From Frigidibacter sp. ROC022 (GTDB lineage: Bacteria > Pseudomonadota > Alphaproteobacteria > Rhodobacterales > Rhodobacteraceae): a stretch of DNA of 64,000 nucleotides. The notes beneath the pieces were generated by a model that saw only the letters and a list, made by a program, of their open reading frames with translations, was not told the DNA's origin and searched no databases. Shown in pieces: positions 1 through 9,225 of this stretch. The position numbers and the translations under genes are program-made. The stretch spans positions 806,001-870,000 of the forward strand of contig NZ_JANQDU010000003.1 in assembly GCF_024723735.1 (NCBI RefSeq), in the 5' to 3' direction. The stretch's first letter is position 1. Each line of letters starts with the position of its first letter.

Positions 1-960
1 CAGGGCGGGTCGGGGCAGGGGCGAACTCGAATCGGTCACCGGCGGCGGCCCGGCATTGGCATCGGCCAGTCTGGCCCAGACCTCCTCGCCCTCGCGGCCC
101 CGATATCCGGAGCGGCGAAACAGCCGGATCTCGATGTCCAGCGCCATCGCCGGGTCACCGATCTGCACCAGCGCGCCGCGCTCCAGCTCTCCCTGGACAC
201 AGATCCTGGGCACCCAGGCGATGCCATGCCCGGCGACCGCCATCTGTTTCAACCCCTCGGCCATCGAGGATTGATAGACCGTGGTCAGGTTCAGCGGCTT
301 CTTTCGGCGCGACAGGATCAGCCCGATCAACTTGCCCAGATAGCCGTCGTTCCATGTGTAGGCGAGATAGGGAATCGGCGTGTCCGAGTCGGGACGATCC
401 ATCGGATACAGGGGCTGCCCGGCGGCGTCGGTGCCGCTTACGGGAATCAATCGGTCGGTTCCGACCTTTTGCGATTCGAATGGCCCGGCTTCCAGCACCG
501 GCAGCCCCTGGGGATGATCGTAGACGAGGGCAAAATCGGATTTCCCGAGCGAGAGCTGTTCGATGCACTCCAGAAAGTCGCCGGCGTGCATGCTGCTGCG
601 CTGCGCCTGGGCCGGGGTTCCGAGACTGCCGAACCATTCGGGAAAGAAGTAGATCGCCAGCGTATGCAGGGCGGCGAAATTCAGCGGTGCCTGGGTCGTT
701 CCGCCGAGGTTCCGGCAGTCGGTTCGCAGGCGGTAGATGTCGCGCGCCAGCTCCTGGGCCCGGGGCAGAAACATCTCTCCGGCAGCGGTGAGACGCACAG
801 GATAGGTGCTGCGGTCGATCAGGTCGGCGCCGACCCATGTCTCGAGAGACTTGATCCGGCGGCTGAAGGCAGATTGCGAAATATTCCGCGCCGCCGCCGC
901 GGTCGAGAAATTCCGGGCCGCCACGATCTCCAGAAAGTCTTCGAGCCAGACCAGTTCCAT
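1..960 (-). CDS. LysR-family transcriptional regulator (3' end outside window)
   Basis: Reading the minus strand from the ATG at 960 gives 320 codons open to the left edge, so the C-terminus is missing. The N-terminus is a typical LysR winged helix-turn-helix (MELVWLEDFLEIVAARNFST, then a second helix around NISQSAFSRRIKSLE, residues 30-45), followed by a periplasmic-binding-protein-like effector domain; a conserved MAVAGHGIAWVP segment lies near residue 265. It is divergent from the peptide ABC cluster starting at 1085, which is the usual arrangement for a LysR activator and its target, and a dyad with T-N11-A geometry sits in the shared gap. The inducer is unknown. At 320 or more residues it is already slightly longer than the usual 300. 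Family assignment is secure; the regulated target is inferred from position. Confidence 0.9.
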   Translation of the reverse strand, partial: MELVWLEDFLEIVAARNFSTAAAARNISQSAFSRRIKSLETWVGADLIDRSTYPVRLTAAGEMFLPRAQELARDIYRLRTDCRNLGGTTQAPLNFAALHTLAIYFFPEWFGSLGTPAQAQRSSMHAGDFLECIEQLSLGKSDFALVYDHPQGLPVLEAGPFESQKVGTDRLIPVSGTDAAGQPLYPMDRPDSDTPIPYLAYTWNDGYLGKLIGLILSRRKKPLNLTTVYQSSMAEGLKQMAVAGHGIAWVPRICVQGELERGALVQIGDPAMALDIEIRLFRRSGYRGREGEEVWARLADANAGPPPVTDSSSPLPRPAL

Positions 961-971
961 TATCCCGCCTG

Positions 972-986
972 ATGCAAAATCTGCAT
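972..986. promoter_or_regulatory. LysR-type box (T-N11-A dyad) in divergent gap
   Basis: ATGCA-AAATC-TGCAT is a perfect 5-bp inverted repeat with T at 973 and A at 985, the T-N11-A spacing typical of LysR-family sites. It lies 12 bases upstream of the LysR start and about 100 bases before the binding-protein gene. A TATATA at 996-1001 is a possible -10 for the rightward promoter. Function is inferred from position only. Confidence 0.45.
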
Positions 987-1084
987 AGTTCATCCTATAT
1001 AAGCATTGGACAGTCCGGCAAGCCTGACCCTAGCCTTTTGCATGCCTGAAAGAAAAAACGTCCACACCTGACGGGGAGCACTGC

Positions 1085-3010
1085 ATGAAACGCGCCATAG
1101 CCATGTCGCTGGGGCTGGGTCTGGGACTGATGGCGACGACCGCCATTGCCGAGACCAAGAACCCGGGCACTTTCGTCTTTCTCTGGACCGATGACGTCCA
1201 GTCCTTCGACCCGGCCTATATCGCCGATACGCCAAGTTCCTATGGCGTTTTGAACGTCTACAGCCGCTTGCTGAACTACAAGGGTTCGGAGATTTCCGAA
1301 TTCGTTCCGTCGCTTTCGACCGAGGTCCCGTCGCTGGAGAACGGGCTGATCGTCGAGCATGACGACGGCTCGGTCAGCTATACCTTCCCGATCCGCGAAG
1401 GCGTCTTTGCGCACCGCGTCGGCATCAAGGGCGATGATGGCTCGATCAGCTGGGAGCTCTATGACACGCTGACCGACGAGCAGAAGGCCGCGATGGTCCC
1501 CGGTTACGGCGAGATCACCGCCGAGGACGTGCAGTACTCGCTGCTGCGCGCCATGCTGATGGGCCAGTCCTGGATGTCGAACGCGATCACCGAAGTGGTG
1601 ACGGCGGGCAAGTACCCCACCATCGCCGACTGGGTGAAGGATGTCGGGGAGGTCGACTCGATCGACGACGCCAGCCCCGAGGCCCTGCGCCAGGTCTATG
1701 ACGCGCTGGCCTCGCAGATCGTCGTCGACGGCGACAAGGTCACGATCACGCTGCCGTCCTCCTTCCCGGCCACGCTGGGCGTGATGGCGCTGCCCTTCGG
1801 CACCTCGATCGTCGACAAGGAATGGACTGCCGACGTCGGCGGCTGGACCGGATCGGGCGACGACTGGAGAGAGTTCTACCGTCCCGAACTGTCGGCGGAT
1901 GCGCTGTTCGACAAGGAGAACGGCACCGGTCCCTTCATGCTCGAGGAATGGGACAAGACCGACCGCCGGATCACCCTGAAGCGGTTCGACAACTACTTCA
2001 TGGGCCCGGCCTCGCTGGAGCGGGTCGTGATCCGCACGGTGCCGGAGTGGACCACCCGGCGGCTGCAGCTTCTGTCGGGCGATGCCGATTTCGTCGCCGC
2101 ACCGGTCGAGTTCCTGGACGAGCTCAGCAAGACCGAGGGCGTCAAGGTGATCGACAGCCTGCCCAAGGTCTTTTCGCGCGGGCTGTTCTTCTTCTGGCCG
2201 ATCGACGACAACGACAACCCGGCCATCGGCAGCGGCAAGCTGGACGGCAAGGGCATTCCGCCGGAGTTCTTCGGCGACATCGACGTGCGCAAGGGGTTCA
2301 ACTACGCGCAGAACTACGACGTGCTGATCCAGCAGGTGCTGCTGGGCAAGACGGTCCAATCGCGCGGGCCCTCGGTGCGCGGGATCATGGGCTACCGGCC
2401 GGACTCGCCGGTCTATACCTATGACCTGGACAAGGCGGCCGAGCACTTCAAGAAGGCCTTCGACGGCAAGCTCTGGGACGTCGGCTTCGAGTTCACCGCC
2501 TATATCCAGGAAGGCAACACCACGGCCAATGCCGCGATGTCGATCCTGCAGCAGGGCCTGCAAAGGGTGAACCCGAAGTTCAAGATGAAGATCCAGGCGC
2601 TGCCCTCGGCCTCGCTCCAGGCGCTGCGCAACAACCGCGAGAAGCCGGCGGTTCCGTTCACCTTCATGGGCTGGGGGCCGGACTATTCCGACCCGGGCGG
2701 TCCCCTGGGTGCGGCGACCTACTACCTGGCATCGACCGGGCTGGTCGGCGGCTTCTCGGGGCAGGGCTATCGCGACCTGATGGCCGAGCATTTCGACCCG
2801 CTGCTGGCCGAAGCCTGGGCATCGAGCGACCCGGCCGTGCGTGAGCCGATCTACGCCAAGCTGCAGGAAATGTCCTATGACTATGCGACGACGCAGTTCC
2901 TGTTCGAGGAGTTCGGCTACATCGTGGTGCGCGACAATATCGACGGATATGTCCACAACATGATCACCTACGGCGCCTGGGACTTCTACCCGATCACCAA
3001 GGGCGACTGA
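1085..3010 (+). CDS. Peptide-type ABC transporter substrate-binding protein (SBP_bac_5)
   Basis: A 641-residue periplasmic solute-binding protein of the DppA/OppA class. Residues 1-22 form a signal peptide ending ATTAIA. The mature protein opens with a typical family 5 segment (FVFLWTDDVQSFDPAYIADT) and contains the TFPIREGVFAH block that corresponds to the common YTFxLRxGVxFH motif. It is about 100 residues longer than usual, with extra sequence around residues 120-190. A GGGGAG Shine-Dalgarno precedes the ATG. It heads the cluster with two permeases, a serine hydrolase, a PLP enzyme and a D-aminopeptidase, which suggests that peptides, possibly containing D-residues, are the ligand; the ligand itself cannot be read from sequence. 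Confidence 0.92.
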   Translation: MKRAIAMSLGLGLGLMATTAIAETKNPGTFVFLWTDDVQSFDPAYIADTPSSYGVLNVYSRLLNYKGSEISEFVPSLSTEVPSLENGLIVEHDDGSVSYTFPIREGVFAHRVGIKGDDGSISWELYDTLTDEQKAAMVPGYGEITAEDVQYSLLRAMLMGQSWMSNAITEVVTAGKYPTIADWVKDVGEVDSIDDASPEALRQVYDALASQIVVDGDKVTITLPSSFPATLGVMALPFGTSIVDKEWTADVGGWTGSGDDWREFYRPELSADALFDKENGTGPFMLEEWDKTDRRITLKRFDNYFMGPASLERVVIRTVPEWTTRRLQLLSGDADFVAAPVEFLDELSKTEGVKVIDSLPKVFSRGLFFFWPIDDNDNPAIGSGKLDGKGIPPEFFGDIDVRKGFNYAQNYDVLIQQVLLGKTVQSRGPSVRGIMGYRPDSPVYTYDLDKAAEHFKKAFDGKLWDVGFEFTAYIQEGNTTANAAMSILQQGLQRVNPKFKMKIQALPSASLQALRNNREKPAVPFTFMGWGPDYSDPGGPLGAATYYLASTGLVGGFSGQGYRDLMAEHFDPLLAEAWASSDPAVREPIYAKLQEMSYDYATTQFLFEEFGYIVVRDNIDGYVHNMITYGAWDFYPITKGD

Positions 3011-3031
3011 GCCCTTCGGACCTACGCCATT

Positions 3032-3056
3032 GCCGGGCGGTGATGCACCGCCCGGC
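3032..3056 (+). terminator. Perfect GC stem-loop after the binding-protein gene
   Basis: An 11-bp perfect stem (3032-3042 with 3046-3056) and a 3-base loop ATG, 21 bases after the stop codon. There is no T-run, so it is more likely a partial terminator or 3'-end mRNA stabiliser that keeps binding-protein message above permease message. The same arrangement follows the other three binding-protein genes here. Confidence 0.6.
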
Positions 3057-3091
3057 GAACCTGTCTCTGCCAGCTCCCGGGAACCTGCCGA

Positions 3092-4129
3092 ATGATGACC
3101 TACGCTCTGCGACGGCTGTTGATGCTGCCGGTCGTGCTGTTCGTCCTCTCGCTGATGATCTTCGGATTGCAGATGTCGCTGAGCCCGACACAGAGGCTGG
3201 CGACCTACGCGCCAAGCGATGACTTTCTGAAGGGGGGCCAGGAAAGCATCCGGATGATGATCGAGGAATACGGGCTGAACGACCCGTTCTTCGTGCAATA
3301 CGGCCGCTGGATCGGCAACGTCCTGCAGGGCAACCTCGGCTGGTCCGAGACCGCCCGGCAGCCGGTCGCCGTGGCGCTGACCCGGCTGTTCCCTGCGACG
3401 ATGGAACTGGTGGTGCTGGCCTTCATTCCGGGTCTGCTGCTGGCGATCTATTTCGGCTCGCGCGCCGGCATTCACCACAACCGGTGGCCCGATCACATCA
3501 TCCGCCTGTTCACCATCCTCGGCTGGTCCTTCCCGACCTATGTCTTCGGCCTGCTGATGCTGCTGATCTTCTATTCGACGCTGGACTGGTTCCCGCCCGG
3601 GCGGCTCAGTCAGTGGGCGGTGGTCGAGGTGACCGGCGACGGCTTCACCCGCTATACCGGGGCCAATACCCTCGATGCGCTGCTGAACGGCAATTTCGCC
3701 GTGTTCTTCGATGCACTCCGACACATGGCGGCGCCGGTGATCACGCTGACCTATGTCAACCTGGCCAGCATCACCCGGGTGATGCGGACCTCGATGCTGG
3801 AGGCGCTGCGGCAGGACTATGTCCGCACCGCCCGTGCCAAGGGCATGCCGCGCCGGGTGGTCGAACTGCACCATGCCCGCCGCAATGCGCTGTTGCCGGT
3901 GGCCACCATCGCCGGGATGGAGCTGGCCTTCATGATGGGCGGCGTGGTGATCACCGAGTCGATCTTCGACTATTCCGGGCTGGGCCAGTTCGCCGCCAAA
4001 TCGGCCGCGACGCTGGATTTCCCGGCCATCCTCGGCTTCGGCCTGTATTTCGCGGTCGTTCTGGTGGTGCTGAACTTGCTGGTCGACCTGGTCTATCCAT
4101 TGCTTGATCCGAGGGTGAAGACACGATGA
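3092..4129 (+). CDS. Peptide ABC transporter permease, DppB-like
   Basis: A 345-residue inner-membrane permease with an N-terminal transmembrane helix (LPVVLFVLSLMIFGLQMSL), a periplasmic segment, then about five further helices. The cytoplasmic EAA-type loop, which docks onto the ATPase, is visible as DYVRTARAKGMPRRVV near residue 245. It is the first of a permease pair and overlaps the next gene by 4 bases. No ATPase gene accompanies it; the only DppD/DppF-type genes in the window are at 46374-48403. Family assignment is secure. Confidence 0.93.
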   Translation: MMTYALRRLLMLPVVLFVLSLMIFGLQMSLSPTQRLATYAPSDDFLKGGQESIRMMIEEYGLNDPFFVQYGRWIGNVLQGNLGWSETARQPVAVALTRLFPATMELVVLAFIPGLLLAIYFGSRAGIHHNRWPDHIIRLFTILGWSFPTYVFGLLMLLIFYSTLDWFPPGRLSQWAVVEVTGDGFTRYTGANTLDALLNGNFAVFFDALRHMAAPVITLTYVNLASITRVMRTSMLEALRQDYVRTARAKGMPRRVVELHHARRNALLPVATIAGMELAFMMGGVVITESIFDYSGLGQFAAKSAATLDFPAILGFGLYFAVVLVVLNLLVDLVYPLLDPRVKTR

Positions 4130-4998
4130 GGGTCATCAAGTATCTGCTGCGCAGCCCGGTGTCGCTGTTCGGACTTCTGCTGCTGCTGGCCTTCGTCCTG
4201 ATCGCGATCTTCGCCCCGGTCATCGCGCCGGTGACGGAATTCCAGATCACCGCCTACGACACGCCGCGCGCCGGGTTCTGGGCGACGCCGCAACCGCCCT
4301 CGGCCGAGGCCTGGTTCGGCACCACCCAGGGCCAGTACGACATCTTCTATGCCGTGGTCTGGGGCACCCGGACCGCCTTCAAGATCGGTCTGGGCGTCGT
4401 CACGATCTCGGCGCTGATCGGCACGGCCATCGGGGCCATCGCGGCCTTCTACGGCGGGCTGCTGGACGAGGTGCTGATGCGGATCGTCGATGTCTTCATG
4501 GCGGTGCCCTTCCTGATCGCGGCGATGGTGCTGACCGCCATCCTGGGCAAGGGGATCATCCCGATCACCCTGGCGCTGACGACCTTCGGCTGGATGGGCT
4601 ATGCCCGTGTGGTGCGAAGCGAGATCCTGCGGATCCGCGAGATGGACTATGTCCATGCCGCGCGCAGCTATGGCGCCAGCGACCTGCGGCTGATCGTCCG
4701 GCACATCCTGCCGAACGCCTTCTTCCCGGTGCTGGTACTGGCCACCATGGCGACCGGCTCGATGGTGCTGTCGGCCTCGGCGCTGTCCTTCCTCGGTGTC
4801 GGCACCGAAGAGGGCTATGCCGACTGGGGCCAGTTCATCGCCTATTCGCGGAACTGGATCGTCGGCCAGCCCGGCAATCCGTTCCAATACTGGTACACGC
4901 TGGCGTTCCCGGGCGCGGCGATCTTCCTCTTCGTGCTGGCCTGGAATCTGGTCGGTGACGCATTGCGCGACGTTCTGGACCCGCGCCACAAAATCTGA
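4126..4998 (+). CDS. Peptide ABC transporter permease, DppC-like
   Basis: A 290-residue partner of the preceding DppB-like protein. It has an N-terminal helix (FGLLLLLAFVLIAIFAPVIA), the conserved block around WFGTTQGQYDIFYAVVWGTR, and the EAA loop MDYVHAARSYGASDLRLI. Its start overlaps the upstream stop as ATGA, which couples translation. Together the two would form the membrane pore for the 1085 binding protein, energised by ATPases that are not encoded beside them. Confidence 0.93.
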   Translation: MRVIKYLLRSPVSLFGLLLLLAFVLIAIFAPVIAPVTEFQITAYDTPRAGFWATPQPPSAEAWFGTTQGQYDIFYAVVWGTRTAFKIGLGVVTISALIGTAIGAIAAFYGGLLDEVLMRIVDVFMAVPFLIAAMVLTAILGKGIIPITLALTTFGWMGYARVVRSEILRIREMDYVHAARSYGASDLRLIVRHILPNAFFPVLVLATMATGSMVLSASALSFLGVGTEEGYADWGQFIAYSRNWIVGQPGNPFQYWYTLAFPGAAIFLFVLAWNLVGDALRDVLDPRHKI

Positions 4999-5016
4999 CC
5001 GAAGGAACCATGAAAG

Positions 5017-6672
5017 ATGTCGTCTCTCAGCCCTGACTCGCTCGAACTGTTCGAGGACCTGATCCGCCACGAGGTCGAAGACAAGGCGATCCCCTCGATC
5101 TCCTATGCGCTGGTCGATCGGGACGGGCTGATCGTCGAAGGCCATGTCCAGCGCGGCGACCTGACCTATCCGATGCGGCCCGAGACCTGTTTCAGGATCG
5201 GCTCGATCACCAAGACCTTCACCGCGGTGGCGATCCTCCAGCTTGTCGAGCAGGGCAAGCTGGACCTCGACGCCGATGTCTCGACCTATCTGCCCGGGTT
5301 CCACCCGATCAATCCCTTTGCCGACAACCCCCAAGGGCCGCATGGCACCGCCGTGACGCTGCGCAAGCTGATGAGCCATACCGCCGGCATCGTCCGCGAG
5401 CCGAAGAGCGGCCACTATCTGGACGACAAGCGCCCGCCGCTGGAAGAGACGGTGGCCGAGCTTGCCGGCTCGACCCTGAAGCTCGATCCGAGCGCCGGGA
5501 TCATGCAGTATTCCAATGCCGGTATCGCGGTGGTCGGACGGGTGCTCGAAGTTGTCTCGGGCCTCAGCTATTCCGACTATGTGACCCGGAACATCCTGGC
5601 ACCGCTGGGCATGACGGACACGTCCTCGGGAACCGCGCCGGGGATCCTGGACCGGCTGGCGCCTGCCAATATGTGGACCCTGGACGGCGACAGCCCGGCG
5701 CCGGTCTTCGATCTGGGCGGTTCGCCGGCGGGCAACATCTTCTCGACCACCGGCGACATGGCCCGCTATGCGCAATGCCTGCTGCGCGGCGGTTTCGCGC
5801 CGGACGGAACCCGGGTGATCTCGCCCGCCTCGCTGCGCGAGATGTGGGTGCCGGTCGGGCAGCGGATGGCCCATGGCAAGGTGATCAACGGCTATGGCCT
5901 GTGCTTCGGTGTCGGCAGCCTCGACGGCTGGGCCACCGCCGGCCATGGCGGCGCGGTCTATGGCTATTCCTCGCAGATGATCCTGCTGCCCAGTGCCGGG
6001 CTGGGGGTGCTGCTCTTCGCGACGCTGGACTTCGCCAACCAGATCGGCACCCGGCTGGCCCAGGACGGGCTGCGGATCGCGCTGGCCGAGCGCAAGATGG
6101 GCGCGATGCCGCAGCGGGTCCAAAGCCCGCCGCCGATCGCGGAGGCGCAGCTGGAGGCGCTGCCGGGCAATTTCCAGAACGACGCGACCGGCGAGGTGGT
6201 GGAACTGAAGCGCAAGGACGACAAGCTGTTTCTGATGGGCGACGGCATTCCCCTGCAGATCCGGCCGGCCGGCGGCGATGCCTATGTGATCGACGGGCGC
6301 ATCTACGGGCGCGGCGCCGATTATCAGCATCTCGACCTGTCTTTCCCGACGCCGGACCGGCTGATCTGGAAGGATGCGGAATGGAGCCGCATCGCAGAGG
6401 TGCCCGATGAAGAGGTGCCGCCCGAGATCGCCCCGCATCTGGGCGAATACGGGCCGGACTTCAACATCACCTATCTCACCTACAAGCATGGCACGCTGAA
6501 ATGCCTGATCGAGTATTTCTGCACCCATGACTGCGTGAAGGATGCGGCGGGCGATTTCCGGATGCATGGCATCCTCTACGAGGACGAGGTGCTGGAACTC
6601 GGCGCGGTGGACGACGAGGGGCGTCAGGGCATCCGTGTCGGGGCAATGTTCCTGGAACGGCGGGCAGGCTGA
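5017..6672 (+). CDS. Beta-lactamase-fold serine hydrolase (S12-type peptidase/esterase)
   Basis: A 551-residue protein of the beta-lactamase/D-aminopeptidase superfamily. The catalytic S-x-x-K tetrad is SITK at about residues 66-69, the Y-x-N motif is YSNAG near 166-170, and the third motif is HGG in GHGGAVYGYS near 311. A C-terminal extension of about 180 residues forms one or two beta-rich domains resembling those of S12 D-aminopeptidases. No signal peptide is seen, so it should act in the cytoplasm on imported substrate. With the M55 peptidase two genes downstream it suggests processing of D-amino-acid peptides. The exact reaction could also be esterase or amidase. Confidence 0.85.
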   Translation: MSSLSPDSLELFEDLIRHEVEDKAIPSISYALVDRDGLIVEGHVQRGDLTYPMRPETCFRIGSITKTFTAVAILQLVEQGKLDLDADVSTYLPGFHPINPFADNPQGPHGTAVTLRKLMSHTAGIVREPKSGHYLDDKRPPLEETVAELAGSTLKLDPSAGIMQYSNAGIAVVGRVLEVVSGLSYSDYVTRNILAPLGMTDTSSGTAPGILDRLAPANMWTLDGDSPAPVFDLGGSPAGNIFSTTGDMARYAQCLLRGGFAPDGTRVISPASLREMWVPVGQRMAHGKVINGYGLCFGVGSLDGWATAGHGGAVYGYSSQMILLPSAGLGVLLFATLDFANQIGTRLAQDGLRIALAERKMGAMPQRVQSPPPIAEAQLEALPGNFQNDATGEVVELKRKDDKLFLMGDGIPLQIRPAGGDAYVIDGRIYGRGADYQHLDLSFPTPDRLIWKDAEWSRIAEVPDEEVPPEIAPHLGEYGPDFNITYLTYKHGTLKCLIEYFCTHDCVKDAAGDFRMHGILYEDEVLELGAVDDEGRQGIRVGAMFLERRAG

Positions 6673-6674
6673 TC

Positions 6675-7796
6675 ATGGCGGGTGCACCTGACCGGACGAT
6701 GCGGATGGAAAGCCCGCTGGCGCCGCGGATGCGGATCAATGGCCGCGAGGTCGATTACTTCTGCGGCACCTCCTATTACTGCCTGCACGGTCATCCCCAG
6801 GTGATCGAGGCTGCCTGCGCCGCGACCCGCCGTTTCGGCATGGGACCGGGCACCGGCGCCGCGATGCAGATCTACGACGATCTGCAGGCGGCGCTGCGCG
6901 AATGGTTCGGCGCCGATCATGTCACCTATGTCATCTCGGGCTATACCAGCCCGATGGTGATGCTTCAGGGCCTGCGCGACGATGTCGATCTCGTGCTGGC
7001 CGATGCCGCCTCGCATTACTCGGTGCGCGACGCGATGGCGACCCTGGGCCTGCCGGTGCACTGCTTCCGCCACCTCTCGCCCGAGAGCCTGGCCGAGGCG
7101 CTGGCCGAGCATGTCCGCCCCGGCCAGCGGCCGGCGGTCGTCACCGACGGGGTGTTCCCGTCGAGCGGGGCGCTGGCGCCGCTGCCCGACTATGTGCAGG
7201 TCATGGCAGGCTATGACGGCGCCCGGCTCTGCGTCGATGACAGCCACGGGATCGGCGTGCTGGGCGATGGCGGGCGCGGCGCGCTGGAGCATCATGGGGT
7301 CGAAGGGCCCCGGGCCCATGTCGCCGGAACGATGAGCAAGGCCTTCGGCGGTCTGGGCGGGATCGTGCCCTGCGACCGGGCCCGGGCCGAACGGATCGCG
7401 GCCAATGCCGGTATCCTGCGCGGGGCCTCGCCGCCGCCGCCTGCCGCCGCCGCCGCCGGCCTGACCGGGATGCGCCTGCTGCGCGAGACTCCCGAAATGC
7501 TGGCCAGCCTGCGCCGCAACACCGCGCATATGCGGCAGGGGCTGCGCGACCTCGGCTTCGATCTGCCGGACACGCCGGTGCCGATCGTCACGCTCCGTGC
7601 GAGCCAGCGCAGGCAGGGCGCCGACATCGCGATGCTGCGCGACCATCTGGCGACGCAGGACATCTTCACCAAGCTGACCCCCGCGGGCGGCTATTCGGAC
7701 GCGCCCGACGAGGATTCGATGCGGATCGCGGTCTTCTCGGGACACCGGCCCGAGCAGATCGACCGCCTGCTGACCACGCTGGCCGACCGGCTCTAG
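6675..7796 (+). CDS. Alpha-oxoamine-synthase-like PLP enzyme (class I/II aminotransferase fold)
   Basis: A 373-residue fold-type I PLP protein most like 8-amino-7-oxononanoate synthase, 2-amino-3-ketobutyrate CoA ligase and serine palmitoyltransferase. The PLP-binding segment DDSHGIGVLG (near residues 191-200) and the Schiff-base lysine in GTMSKAFGG (near 219-227) are both present. The usual reaction is condensation of an amino acid with an acyl-CoA or its reversal. No biotin genes are nearby; its position between a serine hydrolase and a D-aminopeptidase points to amino-acid catabolism, possibly thiolytic cleavage of a beta-keto amino acid. A run of Pro and Ala near residues 254-263 is unusual. 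Substrate not predictable. Confidence 0.85.
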   Translation: MAGAPDRTMRMESPLAPRMRINGREVDYFCGTSYYCLHGHPQVIEAACAATRRFGMGPGTGAAMQIYDDLQAALREWFGADHVTYVISGYTSPMVMLQGLRDDVDLVLADAASHYSVRDAMATLGLPVHCFRHLSPESLAEALAEHVRPGQRPAVVTDGVFPSSGALAPLPDYVQVMAGYDGARLCVDDSHGIGVLGDGGRGALEHHGVEGPRAHVAGTMSKAFGGLGGIVPCDRARAERIAANAGILRGASPPPPAAAAAGLTGMRLLRETPEMLASLRRNTAHMRQGLRDLGFDLPDTPVPIVTLRASQRRQGADIAMLRDHLATQDIFTKLTPAGGYSDAPDEDSMRIAVFSGHRPEQIDRLLTTLADRL

Positions 7797-7814
7797 CAAC
7801 AAGGACATAGCGAC

Positions 7815-8615
7815 ATGAAAGTCTTCATCAGCGCCGACATCGAAGGCACCGCCGGCATCGCCGACTGGAACGAGGCCCACAAGGAGCATCCCGACTATGC
7901 CGAGTTCCGGGCCTACATGACCGATGAACTGGTTGCCGCCTGCGAAGGCGCCCGCGCCGCCGGGGCCACGGAAGTGGTGGTCAAGGACGCCCATTCGACC
8001 GCCCGCAACCTGATCCTGTCGAAGCTGCCCGATTATGTGCAGATCGTCCGCGGCTGGAGCGGCCATCCCGACCTGATGATGTTCGGGATCGATTCCAGCT
8101 TCGATGCGGCACTCTACACCGGCTATCACAACAAGGCCGGCACCGACACCAACCCTCTGGCGCATACGCTGTCGGGCCGGGTCTCGCGGCTGCTCATCAA
8201 TGGCGAGGTGGCCTCGGAATTCACCCTGAACGCGCTTTGCGCCGGGCGCTACGGCGTGCCGTCGGTCTTCCTGTCGGGGGACCAGGGCATGTGCGAAGAG
8301 GCGCAGGCGCTGACCCCGGGCATCCATACGGTGGCGACCAGCCAGGGCTTTGGCCCGGCCTCGCGGGCCCTGTCGCCGGCCCGCGCCGTGGCCGCGATCC
8401 GCGAGGGCGCCGAACAGGCCCTGTCGCGCAGCTTCGAGACCTGCCTGCCGCCGAGCGCCGAGCATCATGAGCTGATCGTCGAATTCACCAACCCGGTCGA
8501 TGCCTACAAGAGCAGCTGGTATCCGGGCGTCACCCATGTCGAACCGCGTTGCCTGCGCTTCGAGGCGGCGGACTACTTCGAGATCCAGCGGGCGGTGCGC
8601 TTCATCGTCATGTGA
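7815..8615 (+). CDS. dppA: M55-family D-aminopeptidase (DppA-like)
   Basis: A 266-residue zinc peptidase of the M55 family, named after Bacillus DppA, a decameric D-aminopeptidase. Diagnostic features are ISADIEGTAGI at residues 4-14 (Asp and Glu zinc ligands), DAHSTARN near 59-66, and the His of TGYHNKAGT near 103. Family members release N-terminal D-amino acids, especially D-Ala, from small peptides. Length matches the family. In the next position after a peptide ABC importer and serine hydrolase it supports use of peptidoglycan-derived or other D-peptides. Do not confuse it with the E. coli binding protein of the same name. Confidence 0.92.
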   Translation: MKVFISADIEGTAGIADWNEAHKEHPDYAEFRAYMTDELVAACEGARAAGATEVVVKDAHSTARNLILSKLPDYVQIVRGWSGHPDLMMFGIDSSFDAALYTGYHNKAGTDTNPLAHTLSGRVSRLLINGEVASEFTLNALCAGRYGVPSVFLSGDQGMCEEAQALTPGIHTVATSQGFGPASRALSPARAVAAIREGAEQALSRSFETCLPPSAEHHELIVEFTNPVDAYKSSWYPGVTHVEPRCLRFEAADYFEIQRAVRFIVM

Positions 8616-8739
8616 CCGGGGACAGGGGTCGGGCCGACATTTTTCAGACGCTGAGGCATGTCGTGACCGGACCGGCAGTTGATCCGGGACGGCTCTGGCC
8701 GGAGCATGGCGGGCAGAACCAACCGCAGGACTCTAGGAT

Positions 8740-9225
8740 ATGGACCCGCTGAACAGCTCTTCCGCTCCACTGCATCGGGCGTTCGAAGGCCCGGCCCAGG
8801 TCGTGGCGGTCGTCGGACGGATGCTTCTGGGGCTCGGCCTGGCGGTCACGCTGGTGCTCAAGGTCTACATGGGGGTCTTCACCGATCTGGTCTGCACCGC
8901 GGATACGGTGACGCTGGGCAACACGATCCGCTGCACCCCGACGCTGGAACTGGTGGCGCGGGTGCTGATGTTCGTGGCCGGGCTGGAAGTCGCGGCATTG
9001 CTGTTTTCCGACCGACCGCACCGGTTGGGCGCGGCGCTGCTGCTCGGGGTGGTGGCGGTGTTGCTGCAGGTGCTTGCGGGCCTGACCAGCGCCGACAGCC
9101 TGTGGCAGACCGCCCTGATCCTGGCGGCGCTTCTGGTGTTGCTGGCCGGGGTCTTTCTGGCGCTGCGGCTGCCGGAGCGGGAAAGGCCCCGCGCCGAACC
9201 GCCGACCCGGCAACCAGAGCTCTGA
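8740..9225 (+). CDS. Small four-helix membrane protein, unknown function
   Basis: A 161-residue protein with four predicted membrane segments (about 21-45, 70-90, 96-115, 121-143) and a short charged, Pro-rich C-terminal tail. A Cys pair (C52 and C65) lies in the periplasmic or cytoplasmic loop between helices 1 and 2, which could form a disulfide. I do not recognise the family. The start has only a weak AGGA upstream. It sits 124 bases after the D-aminopeptidase and 153 bases before the Liv-type binding protein, so it may belong to either unit or to neither. Confidence 0.6.
   Translation: MDPLNSSSAPLHRAFEGPAQVVAVVGRMLLGLGLAVTLVLKVYMGVFTDLVCTADTVTLGNTIRCTPTLELVARVLMFVAGLEVAALLFSDRPHRLGAALLLGVVAVLLQVLAGLTSADSLWQTALILAALLVLLAGVFLALRLPERERPRAEPPTRQPEL

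Noticed and set aside
995-3874. A 959-codon minus-strand open frame
   Set aside because: His/Arg/Gln-rich shadow of the binding protein and permease genes; high GC at third positions removes stops on the opposite strand. No domain seen.
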